DNA of 64,000 nt from Burkholderia arboris (GTDB lineage Bacteria > Pseudomonadota > Gammaproteobacteria > Burkholderiales > Burkholderiaceae), in the NCBI RefSeq assembly GCF_902499125.1, contig NZ_CABVPX010000005.1, positions 267,561 through 331,560 of the forward strand. The letters run 5' to 3'. Under the pieces are notes generated by a model that was given only the letters and a program-made list of their open reading frames with translations, ran no database searches and was not told where the DNA came from. Position 1 is the first letter of the stretch. Every line of letters starts with the position of its first letter. This document shows, piece after piece, positions 53,350-61,831 of the stretch. A program made the position numbers and the translations under genes.

Positions 53350-54165
53350 TCACGCATCGGTCTGCGCCTTCAGGAACAGCGAAAACAGTTCCGACTGCGA
53401 ATTGATCGAGAGCTTGGCGTAGATGTTGCGCCGGTGCACCTTGACGGTTTCCGCCGAGATTTCCAGCTTGTTTGCGACTTCCTTGTTCGAGCGACCGCTC
53501 AGGATCAGCCGGATCACGTCGAGTTCGCGGGCGGTGAGCGGGGTGCCGAGCCTGGCCATCGCGTGCTCGAAGCGGTGACTCGCGTCAGCACCGGCGCTGG
53601 CCGGGCGCGACGGCGCGGATTCGGCGGGTGTCCGCTCGTACGCGAGGCGCTGGCGCATCAGCGCGACGATCCACGGCCGCACCAGGTCGAGCAGTGCCAC
53701 TTGTTCGGGGCTGAAGCGCCGCTTGCTGCCGAGCGACAGGCACAGCGTGCGCGTGTCGTCGAGCACGACGTTGAACTGCACCTCGTCCTCGACGACGTTG
53801 TGCGTGAAATAGCGCGTGTAGTACTCGGTGTCGCGAAAGCACTCGGGCGCGACGTCGGACAGCCGGAACAGGCCGCTGGCCGGCGCATCGCGGTTCGCGA
53901 TGTAGAACGGATCCAGCAGGTACAGGCCCTGCACGTAGTCGCGAAACAGCGGGTCGGGGCCGCCGCCTTCGTACGCGCATTCGGCGAACACCAGCGGGCG
54001 GCCGTCGCCGAACATCAGCGCCACCCAGCTGTCGACCGCGACGTATTCCTCGATCAGCCGGATCAGCGACAGCCAGAAGCCCGGCTGGTCGAGCGACTCG
54101 ATGAGCCGCCCGACCGAGCGGTGCCAGGCGACGTCCTGCAAGGTCAGGTTCATGCGTGTGTCCAT
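53350..54165 (-). CDS. Second LuxR-type HTH regulator
   Basis: This 271-residue protein has a similar plan to its neighbour: an N-terminal region (AWHRSVGRLIESLDQPGFWL, EEYVAVDSWVALMF) and a C-terminal HTH (LTARELDVIRLILSGRSNKE, LEISAETVKVHRRNIYAKLS). Moderate similarity in architecture to the protein at 52415 suggests duplication or paired function. The start at MDTRM was preferred over the ATG four codons later, without a decisive ribosome site. No autoinducer-domain residues stand out. Confidence 0.88.
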   Translation of the reverse strand: MDTRMNLTLQDVAWHRSVGRLIESLDQPGFWLSLIRLIEEYVAVDSWVALMFGDGRPLVFAECAYEGGGPDPLFRDYVQGLYLLDPFYIANRDAPASGLFRLSDVAPECFRDTEYYTRYFTHNVVEDEVQFNVVLDDTRTLCLSLGSKRRFSPEQVALLDLVRPWIVALMRQRLAYERTPAESAPSRPASAGADASHRFEHAMARLGTPLTARELDVIRLILSGRSNKEVANKLEISAETVKVHRRNIYAKLSINSQSELFSLFLKAQTDA

Positions 54166-54304
54166 GTCGGGCCGGCGATTCGACGCTTGCGGTGCCGCGC
54201 CGTGCGTGTACGCTACGGCCTCGCGGACCGATTCCCGCGTGCATCGAACGGAGCCTGGAGTGAAGAACGAGATCGTAACGCCGGCCGGCGCGAATGGCGA
54301 GGGC

Positions 54305-55015
54305 ATGCGTCGCGGCCGGTGCGCGGCACTCGCCGTGGGCGCCGGGCTGGCGTGCGCGGGCGTGCTGGCCGCGCAATCGGCGGCCGCTGCGCCGCCGGCG
54401 TCGTGCAACGCGCAATTGACGGCGCTGATCGTACCGGCGCTGCGGCAGACCGCGATGGCGCGGCACGACATCCATGCCGACGTGGACGAGCGCAACGGCC
54501 ATCTCTACCGCATCCGGCTGTTCACGGTGCCCGACCATCCGGGCACGCCCAATCGCGAAGCGACGATCGGCTGGGTGACGCTCGATACGCAGGCGATGCG
54601 CGCACTCGACATCACACGCGATCCCGACCGGCCGGACGTGCTGAAGATCGACAGGCGCGCGCTGTCGCGTGCCGTGTCGGCGTGCGATGCGCCGGCTGCG
54701 CCGGTGCGCGGTGCCGTCGATTGCGACGCGCTGAACCGCCGCGCACAGGGGCAGGGTGATTTCGTGACGGGTAGCGACGCCGGGCGTGTCGTCACCGGCA
54801 AGGGGCGCCTGCCGTTCTTTTCCGCGCCGGACGACGCATGCCGGATCGACGGGCTGTTCATCGTCGAGCACGACCACGTCGATGCGCGGACCGAATATGG
54901 CCGTTTCACGTCGATTGTCTACCTGAATCCGCGCACGCGCGGCATGGCCGAGGGATGGGTGTCAACCGCGCGGCTGAAGCCGGACGGCACCGGCATCGCG
55001 CCACGGCAACCGTGA
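54305..55015 (+). CDS. Secreted hypothetical protein
   Basis: This 236-residue protein has a signal peptide (CAALAVGAGLACAGVLAAQSAAAAPP). The mature part includes SCNAQLTALIVPALRQTAMA, HLYRIRLFTVPDHPG and DDACRIDGLFIVEHDHVDA. Several Cys suggest periplasmic disulfides. I recognise no family. A GAGGGC ribosome site supports the ATG; a GTG at 54260 is an alternative start. It is divergent from the LuxR-type gene at 53350 and co-directional with the next secreted gene. Confidence 0.62.
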   Translation: MRRGRCAALAVGAGLACAGVLAAQSAAAAPPASCNAQLTALIVPALRQTAMARHDIHADVDERNGHLYRIRLFTVPDHPGTPNREATIGWVTLDTQAMRALDITRDPDRPDVLKIDRRALSRAVSACDAPAAPVRGAVDCDALNRRAQGQGDFVTGSDAGRVVTGKGRLPFFSAPDDACRIDGLFIVEHDHVDARTEYGRFTSIVYLNPRTRGMAEGWVSTARLKPDGTGIAPRQP

Positions 55016-55071
55016 TCGGGCGCGCCCGCAACCATTCACCGCCCATCCTTCCGACCAGAACGAACCTCGTC

Positions 55072-55896
55072 ATGACAGTCCCGCACCGGAACACACGTCT
55101 CAAGCCGCTCGCGGCTTCGCTCGCTGCACTGGGTGCACTCGCGGTACTGACGGCGCTCTCCGCGCTGTCGCCCGTTTATGCCGTCGAGCCGGCCCAGCCC
55201 GACCATCAACTGAAGACCTTCATCCACGACACTTACGGCAACTGGCGTGCGGACCGCAAGGGTTGGCAGGCGGACGGCGACGATTTCATCTACGCGCCGT
55301 GCGGCTCGCTGCGCGTCGCGACCGCGGACGGCGCGCGCACGCTGCTCGCGGTGTGCGGCGAAACCGAAGCGGCCGTGCAGAACGGAACGCCGGGCATGGA
55401 TGCGGACGCGTCGACCGGCACGATCGACCTGTACGTGCTGAAGCCGACGGCCGACGGCAAGACACTCGAGCCGGTCGTGAAGAAAACGGAGATCGCGTCG
55501 GGCACGCGCGGCGAGCCGGGCACGGTGCGCATCGAGCGGCTCGGGCCGCACGTGTTCGGGTTCGTCATCGGCGAACGCGACATGCGGCAAGGCTATACGC
55601 AAAGCTTCCGCTCGATCTGGCTGCCGTACGGCAACGCGCTGGTGCAGGCGGCGGCGCGCATCGACGAGGCGCTCGACAACGCGGAGTCGACCGAATGTGC
55701 GAACGCGCACGCTCGCTGCGAGGAGCGCCGCTTCGAGATCGTGCCGGACCTGACCGGCACCGGCGACGTCTATCCGCTGACGGTCAGCGAAACGGGCACG
55801 CGCGGCGACAAGGCCATCCGCGCACGCCATACGGTGACGTTCGACGCGGCACGCGGCCGCTACGTCGTGCCGAAGGCATTGCGCGACGGCTACTGA
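55072..55896 (+). CDS. Secreted hypothetical protein
   Basis: This 274-residue protein has a clear signal peptide (LAALGALAVLTALSALSPVYA, cut before VEPAQP). The mature protein contains HDTYGNWRADRKGWQADGDD, DLYVLKPTADGKTLEPVVKK and the Cys-containing ECANAHARCEERRFEIV. Its pattern is like a periplasmic beta-rich protein; I recognise no domain. It follows the other secreted gene by 56 bases, so the two may be one operon. It converges with the cdsA-like gene. Confidence 0.65.
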   Translation: MTVPHRNTRLKPLAASLAALGALAVLTALSALSPVYAVEPAQPDHQLKTFIHDTYGNWRADRKGWQADGDDFIYAPCGSLRVATADGARTLLAVCGETEAAVQNGTPGMDADASTGTIDLYVLKPTADGKTLEPVVKKTEIASGTRGEPGTVRIERLGPHVFGFVIGERDMRQGYTQSFRSIWLPYGNALVQAAARIDEALDNAESTECANAHARCEERRFEIVPDLTGTGDVYPLTVSETGTRGDKAIRARHTVTFDAARGRYVVPKALRDGY

Positions 55897-55938
55897 GCCG
55901 TCGCGCGCGGGAACGGGCGGCGTGGCGCCGCCCGTGCA

Positions 55939-56868
55939 TCACACGTACAGATAGCGTACGAGGTGGAAGAACACCGGCGCGGCGAAGCAGATCGAGTCGA
56001 CGCGATCGAGCATCCCGCCGTGGCCCGCGATCATCGAGCCCCAGTCCTTCGTGCCGAGCGAGCGCTTGACGGCCGACAGCACGAGCCCGCCGACGAAGCC
56101 CGCGATCACGATCGCGAGCGAGATGCCGAAGGCCGCGCCGAAGCTGAACGGCGTCACGCGATACAGCGACGCGCCGCACAGCGTGGCCAGCAAACCGCCG
56201 CCGACGAAGCCTTCGATCGTCTTCGACGGCGACAGCTGCGGCGCGATCTTGCGGCGCCCGAACAGCTTGCCGACCACATATTGCAGCACGTCGCTGATCT
56301 GCACGACGAACAGGAAGAAGAACAGCAGCAGCGCGTTCTGCCCCGCGTAGCGCGGAATATCGAGGATCAGCACGGCCGGCGCATGGCTCAGGCCGTACAC
56401 GCACACCATCAGCGCCCAGTTGATCTTCGCGTTGCGGCTCAGGAATTCGCGCGTGTCCTGCGTGAGCGCCGAGACGAGCGACATCGCGAAGAACAGGTGC
56501 ACGGGCACGAAGATCGAATACATCCCGTACCAGTTGATCCCGAGCAGCAGGTACTGCACGGGGATCGCGACGAAGAACGCGATGAAGAGCGTCGTGTGGT
56601 CGCTCGCGGTGGTCGGCGTGAGCGTGATGAATTCGCGCAGCGTCAGGTACGACAGCAGCGCGAACACGAGATACGTGACGTTGTTGCCGAGGCCGATCGC
56701 GATGGCCATGATCGCGATCATCGCCCACCACGCGCGGATGCGCTGGTTCAGGTTGACGATGGTCGAGCTCTGGCCGCCGCTGCGCGCGCCGAGGATCGCG
56801 CCGATCACGGTCGCGACGACGAGCACGCCCGTGACGCCCGCGACCAGTTCCCAGAAGATGGTTCGCAT
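55939..56868 (-). CDS. CdsA-type phosphatidate cytidylyltransferase (YnbB-like paralogue)
   Basis: This 309-residue integral membrane enzyme makes CDP-diacylglycerol from phosphatidate and CTP. There are about eight membrane helices. The CdsA signature is complete near the C-terminus (KRSLGTKDWGS then GHGGMLDRVD), and LSPSKTIEGFVGGG is also conserved. The gene follows a PlsC-type acyltransferase gene 41 bases upstream in the same direction and faces the CDP-alcohol transferase cluster across 460 bases. It is probably a second, dedicated CDP-DAG synthase like E. coli YnbB. The housekeeping cdsA normally lies near frr-dxr, which is not the setting here. Confidence 0.92.
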   Translation of the reverse strand: MRTIFWELVAGVTGVLVVATVIGAILGARSGGQSSTIVNLNQRIRAWWAMIAIMAIAIGLGNNVTYLVFALLSYLTLREFITLTPTTASDHTTLFIAFFVAIPVQYLLLGINWYGMYSIFVPVHLFFAMSLVSALTQDTREFLSRNAKINWALMVCVYGLSHAPAVLILDIPRYAGQNALLLFFFLFVVQISDVLQYVVGKLFGRRKIAPQLSPSKTIEGFVGGGLLATLCGASLYRVTPFSFGAAFGISLAIVIAGFVGGLVLSAVKRSLGTKDWGSMIAGHGGMLDRVDSICFAAPVFFHLVRYLYV

Positions 56869-56909
56869 TGTTGTTGGTATCCGGAAAAAGGGAGAAAAGG
56901 GCGGCGCGT

Positions 56910-57542
56910 TCAGCCGGCGGGCCGCTGCGGCGGCGCGAGCGCGACGACCGCGTCGCGCATGCGGGCGAGGAAGGTCGGCTTCTCTTCCTGGTCGCCGAGC
57001 GCGTCGTTCGCCCCGAAATGCACCTTGCAGATCAGCGGCACGGGCCAGATCGCGCCCTTCGGCATGATGCGCTGCAGGTTCTCGAGGTAGACGGGCGCGA
57101 GCGCGACGTCCGGGAATTCGGTCGCGAGATGGAACAGTCCGCTCTTGAACGGCTGCGGCAGCACCTCGGCGCCGCGCGTGCCTTCCGGGAAGATGATGAT
57201 CGAATGGCCCTGCCGCAGCGCGTCGCGCACGGGGTCGAGCGGGTCGCCGCCGGATTCGCGGTGGCGGTCGATCAGCACGACGTTCAGCAGCTTCTGCGCG
57301 ATGTGCCGCTTCATGTCGCTGCTGTCCCAGTAGTCGCGCGCGGCGACCGGCCGCACGACCGCGCGCACGTTGCGCGGCAGCGCGGCGAGGATCGCGAGCG
57401 TGTCGATGTGGCTCGTGTGATTCGAGAAATAGATTTTCTGCGTCGGGGACGGCGGCGCCTGATGCCAGACCGGATACGCGCCGGCGACGAGTCGCACGAT
57501 GGACAGCAGGAAGTCGCGCTGCCAGACATTGAGGATGTTCAT
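56910..57542 (-). CDS. 1-acyl-sn-glycerol-3-phosphate acyltransferase (PlsC-type)
   Basis: This 210-residue acyltransferase has the HX4D catalytic motif (YFSNHTSHIDTLA), the FPEGTRGAEV motif and LAPVYLENLQRI, the standard PlsC/LPAAT pattern. It acylates lysophosphatidate to phosphatidate at the inner membrane. AGGAGG lies about 10 bases before the chosen ATG (MNILNV). It is the first gene of the minus-strand pair with the CdsA-like gene, so the pair makes CDP-DAG for the divergent head-group transferase. Confidence 0.9.
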   Translation of the reverse strand: MNILNVWQRDFLLSIVRLVAGAYPVWHQAPPSPTQKIYFSNHTSHIDTLAILAALPRNVRAVVRPVAARDYWDSSDMKRHIAQKLLNVVLIDRHRESGGDPLDPVRDALRQGHSIIIFPEGTRGAEVLPQPFKSGLFHLATEFPDVALAPVYLENLQRIMPKGAIWPVPLICKVHFGANDALGDQEEKPTFLARMRDAVVALAPPQRPAG

Positions 57543-57999
57543 CGGCGCGGTGCCTCCTGCCTGCATGCCCGGCCCGCTGCGCAAGCGCGGCGGGCGGAAC
57601 CCCGGAATGCCGGCGCGGCAGGATGCGCGCCGGACGGCTCTTGTTTAAATTTTTTCAAATTCGTGGCTGCCTGTCGCAGGTCCGCGATAATCGGACGATT
57701 CGCCGTCGCACGCTGTTGCGTCGCGGCGAATGCGCCGGTCGGCGGCGTGATAATCGGCTGTTGCACGAGTGCCCGTCTGCAGTTCGAATGGATCTCACCG
57801 CGATCGGGCCAGCGGATTATCGCGAGTTTCGCTGAAAAACGCCAGATTCGCGCCGCGCGGGCGTGCCGGGCCGCAGGCTTGACGCATCGGGGCCGCTCGG
57901 CGACGATTAGGGCCGTCCAATGAAGGCTGACGAAGGCCGTTTCGCCGCCCGGGGCATGGCGGCGGGAAACGTATCCGACTGTGCCGCGCAAATAAAACG
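57543..57999. other. Divergent promoter region of the phospholipid cluster
   Basis: These 457 bases separate plsC/cdsA from the CDP-alcohol transferase operon. An AT-rich patch lies at 57642-57662. Three GATAATCsG-type 10-mers occur: GCGATAATCGG at 57684-57694, GTGATAATCGG at 57747-57757 and the inverted GGATTATCGC at 57814-57823. They could be regulator sites. No coding sequence is supported. Confidence 0.45.
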
Positions 58000-58605
58000 A
58001 TGAGCCTCTACGCACTCAAACCCAAATTCCAGAACCGTCTGCGCCCGTTCGCGAATTCGCTCGCCGAACGCGGCGTCACGGCCAACCAGGTCACGCTGTT
58101 CGCGGCCGGCGGCTCGATCGTCGTCGGCGCGCTCGCCGGCCTGGGCGTGTTCGCCCGTGCGCTGTTCCTGCTGATTCCGCTGTGGCTGTTCGCGCGGATG
58201 GCGCTCAACGCGATCGACGGGATGCTCGCGCGCGAGCACGGGCAGAAGAGCACGCTCGGCGCGTACCTGAACGAGCTCGGCGACATCGTGTCCGACGTCG
58301 CGCTCGTGCTGCCGTTCCTCGCCATGTCCGCGTTCGCTCCGGCGGACGTCTGGCTGTTCGCGCTGACGGCGGTGATCGTCGAATGCGCGGGGCTGATCGG
58401 CCCGCTCGTCGGCGCGACGCGCCGCTACGACGGCCCGTTCGGCAAGAGTGACCGGGCGCTGGCCCTCGGCGCGTTCGCGCTGTGGATCGGCCTCGGATTC
58501 CCGGTCGGCAGCGTCGCCGCGTGGCTGTGGCGGCTGCTGATCGTGCTGTCGATCGTGACGGCGGTGCGGCGCGTACGGGCCGGGATCGCCGAAGCGGGCG
58601 GCTGA
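58000..58605 (+). CDS. CDP-alcohol phosphatidyltransferase (YnbA-like)
   Basis: This 201-residue inner-membrane enzyme has about six membrane helices. The CDP-alcohol signature is present but altered: the first and third Asp positions of D-xx-DG-xx-AR-x8-G-xxx-D-xxx-D are Asn (N70, N91), while D73, G74, A77, R78, G87 and D95 are kept. A further Asp (D99) follows one helical turn later. The family transfers the phosphatidyl group from CDP-DAG to an alcohol; here the alcohol is unknown. E. coli YnbA is the closest match by context. The gene starts an operon with the hydrolase-methyltransferase, PAP2 phosphatase and small membrane protein. Confidence 0.88.
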   Translation: MSLYALKPKFQNRLRPFANSLAERGVTANQVTLFAAGGSIVVGALAGLGVFARALFLLIPLWLFARMALNAIDGMLAREHGQKSTLGAYLNELGDIVSDVALVLPFLAMSAFAPADVWLFALTAVIVECAGLIGPLVGATRRYDGPFGKSDRALALGAFALWIGLGFPVGSVAAWLWRLLIVLSIVTAVRRVRAGIAEAGG

Positions 58606-58664
58606 TGGCCCGGGCGCCGGAGGGCGGCGCCACACAATTCGAATAACGAAACGAGAGAAATCGC

Positions 58665-60434
58665 ATGAGCGCACGCACGGCACGTGAGGCCGACTTCATC
58701 ACGCACGACGGCGAAACGCTGTTCTATCGACACTGGCCCGCAACGGCACCGCATTGCCGCGGCGCCGTCGTGCTGCTGCATCGCGGCCACGAACATTCGG
58801 CGCGCGTCGCGCACCTCGTCGACGAGCTCGACCTGCCGGATTTTGCATTTTTCGCGTGGGACGCACGCGGTCACGGCCGCTCGCCGGGCGCGCGCGGCTA
58901 CAGCCCGAGCGCGGCCGCGTCGGTGCGCGACCTGCAGACCTTCGTCGAACATATCCGCGACACGCACGGCATCGCGATCGAGGACATGGCGGTAGTCGGC
59001 CAGAGCGTCGGCGCGGTGCTCGCGGCCACCTGGGCGCACGACTATGCGCCGCCGATCCGCGCGCTCGTCGTCGCGTCGCCGGCATTCCACATCAAGCTTT
59101 ACGTGCCGTTCGCGCGGCCGGGGCTGCGGCTGATGCACAAGCTGCGCGGGCTGTTCTACGTGAACAGCTACGTGAAGCCGAAATTCCTCACGCACGATCC
59201 CGAGCGGATCGCGAGCTATGCGTCCGATCCGCTGATCACGCGGCCGATCGCGGTCAACATGCTGCTCGACCTGCACGACACCGCGCAGCGGATCGTCGCC
59301 GACGCGGCCGCGATCACCGTGCCGACGCAGTTGCTGATCTCGGGCGCCGACTGGGTCGTGCATCGCGGCCCGCAGGATCGTTTCTTCGAACGGCTCGGCG
59401 CGGCGCGCAAGGAGCGCATCGTACTGCCGGGCTTCTATCACGACACGCTCGGCGAACGCGACCGCGCACAGGCGCTCGCGCCGCTGCGCGCGTTCGTGCT
59501 GCGCGAGTTCGACGCGCCGAGCCCGCGCGTGTCGCTCGCCGATGCCGACCGGCGCGGCGCGTTCCACGACGAATACGCGGCGCTCGGCCGGCCGCCCGCG
59601 AACGTATTCGCGCGGGCGTACTGGGCGCTCACGCGCGCCGGCCTGAAGGCAGGCGGCGCGCTGTCGGACGGCATCGCGCTCGGGCTGCGGCTCGGCTTCG
59701 ATTCGGGCTCGACGCTCGACTACGTGTACCGCAACCGTGCGCAGGGGCGGCTCGGCGTCGGCGCGCTGATCGACCGCACGTATCTCGATTCGCCGGGCTG
59801 GATCGGCATCCGCCAGCGCAAGGTGCATCTGCAGGAACTGATCGGCACGGCGATCGGCCGCCTGCGCGGGCACGGCTCGCCGGTGCGGATCGTCGACATC
59901 GCGGCCGGTCACGGGCGCTATGTGCTCGACGCGATCGCGTCGGCCGCCGAGCGCGACGGCGCGGCGCCCGACGACATCACGCTGCGCGACTACAGCCCGC
60001 CGAACGTCGAGGCCGGGCGCGTGCTGATCGCGCAGCGCGGCCTCGAGCCGATCGCGCGCTTCGAGCGCGGCGACGCATTCGACGAGACATCGCTCGCGAC
60101 GCTCGAGCCGCGCCCGACACTCGCGATCGTGTCGGGCCTGTACGAACTGTTTGGCGAGAACGCGCTGATCGAGCGCTCGTTGCGCGGGCTCGCGCAGGCC
60201 GTGCCGCCGGGCGGCTATCTCGTCTATACCGGGCAGCCGTGGCATCCGCAGCTCGAATTCATTGCGCGCGCGCTGAACAACCACCGCGGCGAGGCGACCT
60301 GGGTGATGCGCCGCCGTTCGCAGGCCGAGATGGACGAGCTCGTCGCGCGTGCAGGCTTCCGCAAGCTCGAGCAGCGGATCGACGAGATGGGCATCTTCAC
60401 GGTCAGCCTCGCGCAGCGGGTCGACGCGTCATGA
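58665..60434 (+). CDS. Alpha/beta hydrolase-methyltransferase fusion (YnbC-like)
   Basis: This 589-residue two-domain protein has an N-terminal monoglyceride-lipase type alpha/beta hydrolase at residues 1-290 (VVLLHRGHEHSAR, nucleophile elbow AVVGQSVGAVLAA, acid/His region GFYHDTLGERD) and a C-terminal SAM-dependent methyltransferase from about residue 360 (VRIVDIAAGHGRYVLDAIA, ALIERSLRGLAQAVPPGGYL). E. coli YnbC has the same rare arrangement, so the fusion is real and not a frameshift. It probably modifies a lysophospholipid or the head group made by the transferase encoded upstream. The substrate is unknown. Confidence 0.9.
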   Translation: MSARTAREADFITHDGETLFYRHWPATAPHCRGAVVLLHRGHEHSARVAHLVDELDLPDFAFFAWDARGHGRSPGARGYSPSAAASVRDLQTFVEHIRDTHGIAIEDMAVVGQSVGAVLAATWAHDYAPPIRALVVASPAFHIKLYVPFARPGLRLMHKLRGLFYVNSYVKPKFLTHDPERIASYASDPLITRPIAVNMLLDLHDTAQRIVADAAAITVPTQLLISGADWVVHRGPQDRFFERLGAARKERIVLPGFYHDTLGERDRAQALAPLRAFVLREFDAPSPRVSLADADRRGAFHDEYAALGRPPANVFARAYWALTRAGLKAGGALSDGIALGLRLGFDSGSTLDYVYRNRAQGRLGVGALIDRTYLDSPGWIGIRQRKVHLQELIGTAIGRLRGHGSPVRIVDIAAGHGRYVLDAIASAAERDGAAPDDITLRDYSPPNVEAGRVLIAQRGLEPIARFERGDAFDETSLATLEPRPTLAIVSGLYELFGENALIERSLRGLAQAVPPGGYLVYTGQPWHPQLEFIARALNNHRGEATWVMRRRSQAEMDELVARAGFRKLEQRIDEMGIFTVSLAQRVDAS

Positions 60435-61831
60435 GCGCGCTCGGCGGCGGCGCGGGCGGCCTTGCCGAACCGGCGGCCGGCGCGCGCGACGCGTCGTTCG
60501 CACTGCGCTTCGGCTGGCTCGCGGCGATGGGCGCGGTGTTCTTCTCGACGTACGGCTTCGCGAACTGGCTCGCCGCGCGCCGCGCGGCAGTGCCGACGTT
60601 CGCGTTCGGCTGGGAGCATGCGATCCCGTTCGTGCCGTGGACCATCGTGCCGTACTGGTCGATCGACCTGCTGTATGCGCTGTCGTTCTTCTTCTGGACG
60701 CGCCGCGCCGATCTGCTCGATCACGTGAAACGGCTGCTGACGGTGCAACTGGTGTCGGTCGCCTGCTTCATCGTGTGGCCGCTGCGTTTCGGGTTCGAGC
60801 GGCCCGACGCGGGCGGCGTGGCCGGCGCGCTGTTCACGCTGCTGATGGGCTTCGACAAGCCGTTCAACCAGGCGCCGTCGCTGCATATCGGCTTGCTCGT
60901 CGTGCTGTGGGCCGTCTACGCGAAGCACCTGCGCGGCACGTTCGCGCGCGCCGTGCTGCATCTGTGGTTCGCGGCGATCGGCGTATCGGTGCTGACGACC
61001 TACCAGCACCACGCGATCGACGTGCCGACCGGCGCGGCCGTCGGTTGTCTCGCACTGTTCCTGTTTCCGCTGCGCGATGCGGCGGGCCGCTTGCCGGGCG
61101 CCGACGCGTCGCCGGGCGCGGCCGGCCGCGCGCTCGCGCGGCGCTATGCGCTCGGCGCCGCACTGGTGGCGCTGGCGGCCCTGTGGTGCGTGCCGCGCGC
61201 GCCGGGCTGGGCGCTGGCGGCAGGGTGGATCGCGCTGGCGCTGGCGTGCGTGGCATGGGTCTACCGGCGTGGCGCGCCCGGCGCATTCCAGAAGGATGCG
61301 CACGGCCGGTTGCCGGTCTTCGTTCGCTGGCTGCTCGCTCCGACGATTGCCGGTGCGTTCGTCAATTCGCGGCTGTGGACGTTCCGGCAGCCGGCGCCGG
61401 TGCGGATCGACGCACGCGTGTCGATCGGCCGTACGCCGACGACGCGCGACCTCCGGCGCCACGGTTTCACCGCGCTGGTCGACCTGACTGCCGAGATGCC
61501 GCGCTGGGCGGCGGCCGATGCGTCGCTCGCGTATGCGTCCGTGCCGCAGCTCGATCTGGTCGCGCCGACGCCGGCGCAGCTCGCGCAGGCCGTCGCGGCG
61601 CTCGAACGCCTGCACGGGGACGGGCGCGACGTGCTGGTCTGCTGCGCGCTAGGCTATGGGCGCAGCGTGCTGTGCGCGGCCGCGTGGCTCGCCGCGCGGC
61701 GCGGGCTGGGCGATGCGCGCGACGCGCTGGCGGCGGTGCGCGCGGTGCGGCCGCATGCGGTGTGGTCGGATGACGGCGTGGGCGTGCTGCAGGACTGGAT
61801 CGATCGCCGTCGCGACATGGGACGGGCGTGA
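60431..61831 (+). CDS. PAP2 / dual-specificity phosphatase fusion (YnbD-like)
   Basis: This 466-residue protein has an N-terminal PAP2 membrane domain (Aur1/PAP2_3 type): PFNQAPSLHIGLLVVLWAV and VLTTYQHHAIDVPTGAAVG carry the catalytic His and Asp. The C-terminal domain from about residue 330 is a dual-specificity phosphatase with VLVCCALGYGRSVLCAAA, a CX5R active site. The start overlaps the previous gene by four bases. E. coli YnbD has the same fusion. The DSP part recalls PTPMT1, which dephosphorylates phosphatidylglycerophosphate, so removal of a phosphate from the transferase product is likely. Confidence 0.9.
   Translation: MSALGGGAGGLAEPAAGARDASFALRFGWLAAMGAVFFSTYGFANWLAARRAAVPTFAFGWEHAIPFVPWTIVPYWSIDLLYALSFFFWTRRADLLDHVKRLLTVQLVSVACFIVWPLRFGFERPDAGGVAGALFTLLMGFDKPFNQAPSLHIGLLVVLWAVYAKHLRGTFARAVLHLWFAAIGVSVLTTYQHHAIDVPTGAAVGCLALFLFPLRDAAGRLPGADASPGAAGRALARRYALGAALVALAALWCVPRAPGWALAAGWIALALACVAWVYRRGAPGAFQKDAHGRLPVFVRWLLAPTIAGAFVNSRLWTFRQPAPVRIDARVSIGRTPTTRDLRRHGFTALVDLTAEMPRWAAADASLAYASVPQLDLVAPTPAQLAQAVAALERLHGDGRDVLVCCALGYGRSVLCAAAWLAARRGLGDARDALAAVRAVRPHAVWSDDGVGVLQDWIDRRRDMGRA

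Noticed and set aside
52415..54165. Quorum-sensing LuxR/LuxI system
   Set aside because: The regulators lack acyl-homoserine-lactone receptor residues and no luxI-like gene is present in the window.
58665..60434. Frameshift joining a hydrolase and a methyltransferase
   Set aside because: The frame is continuous and the same fusion is known in YnbC-type proteins.
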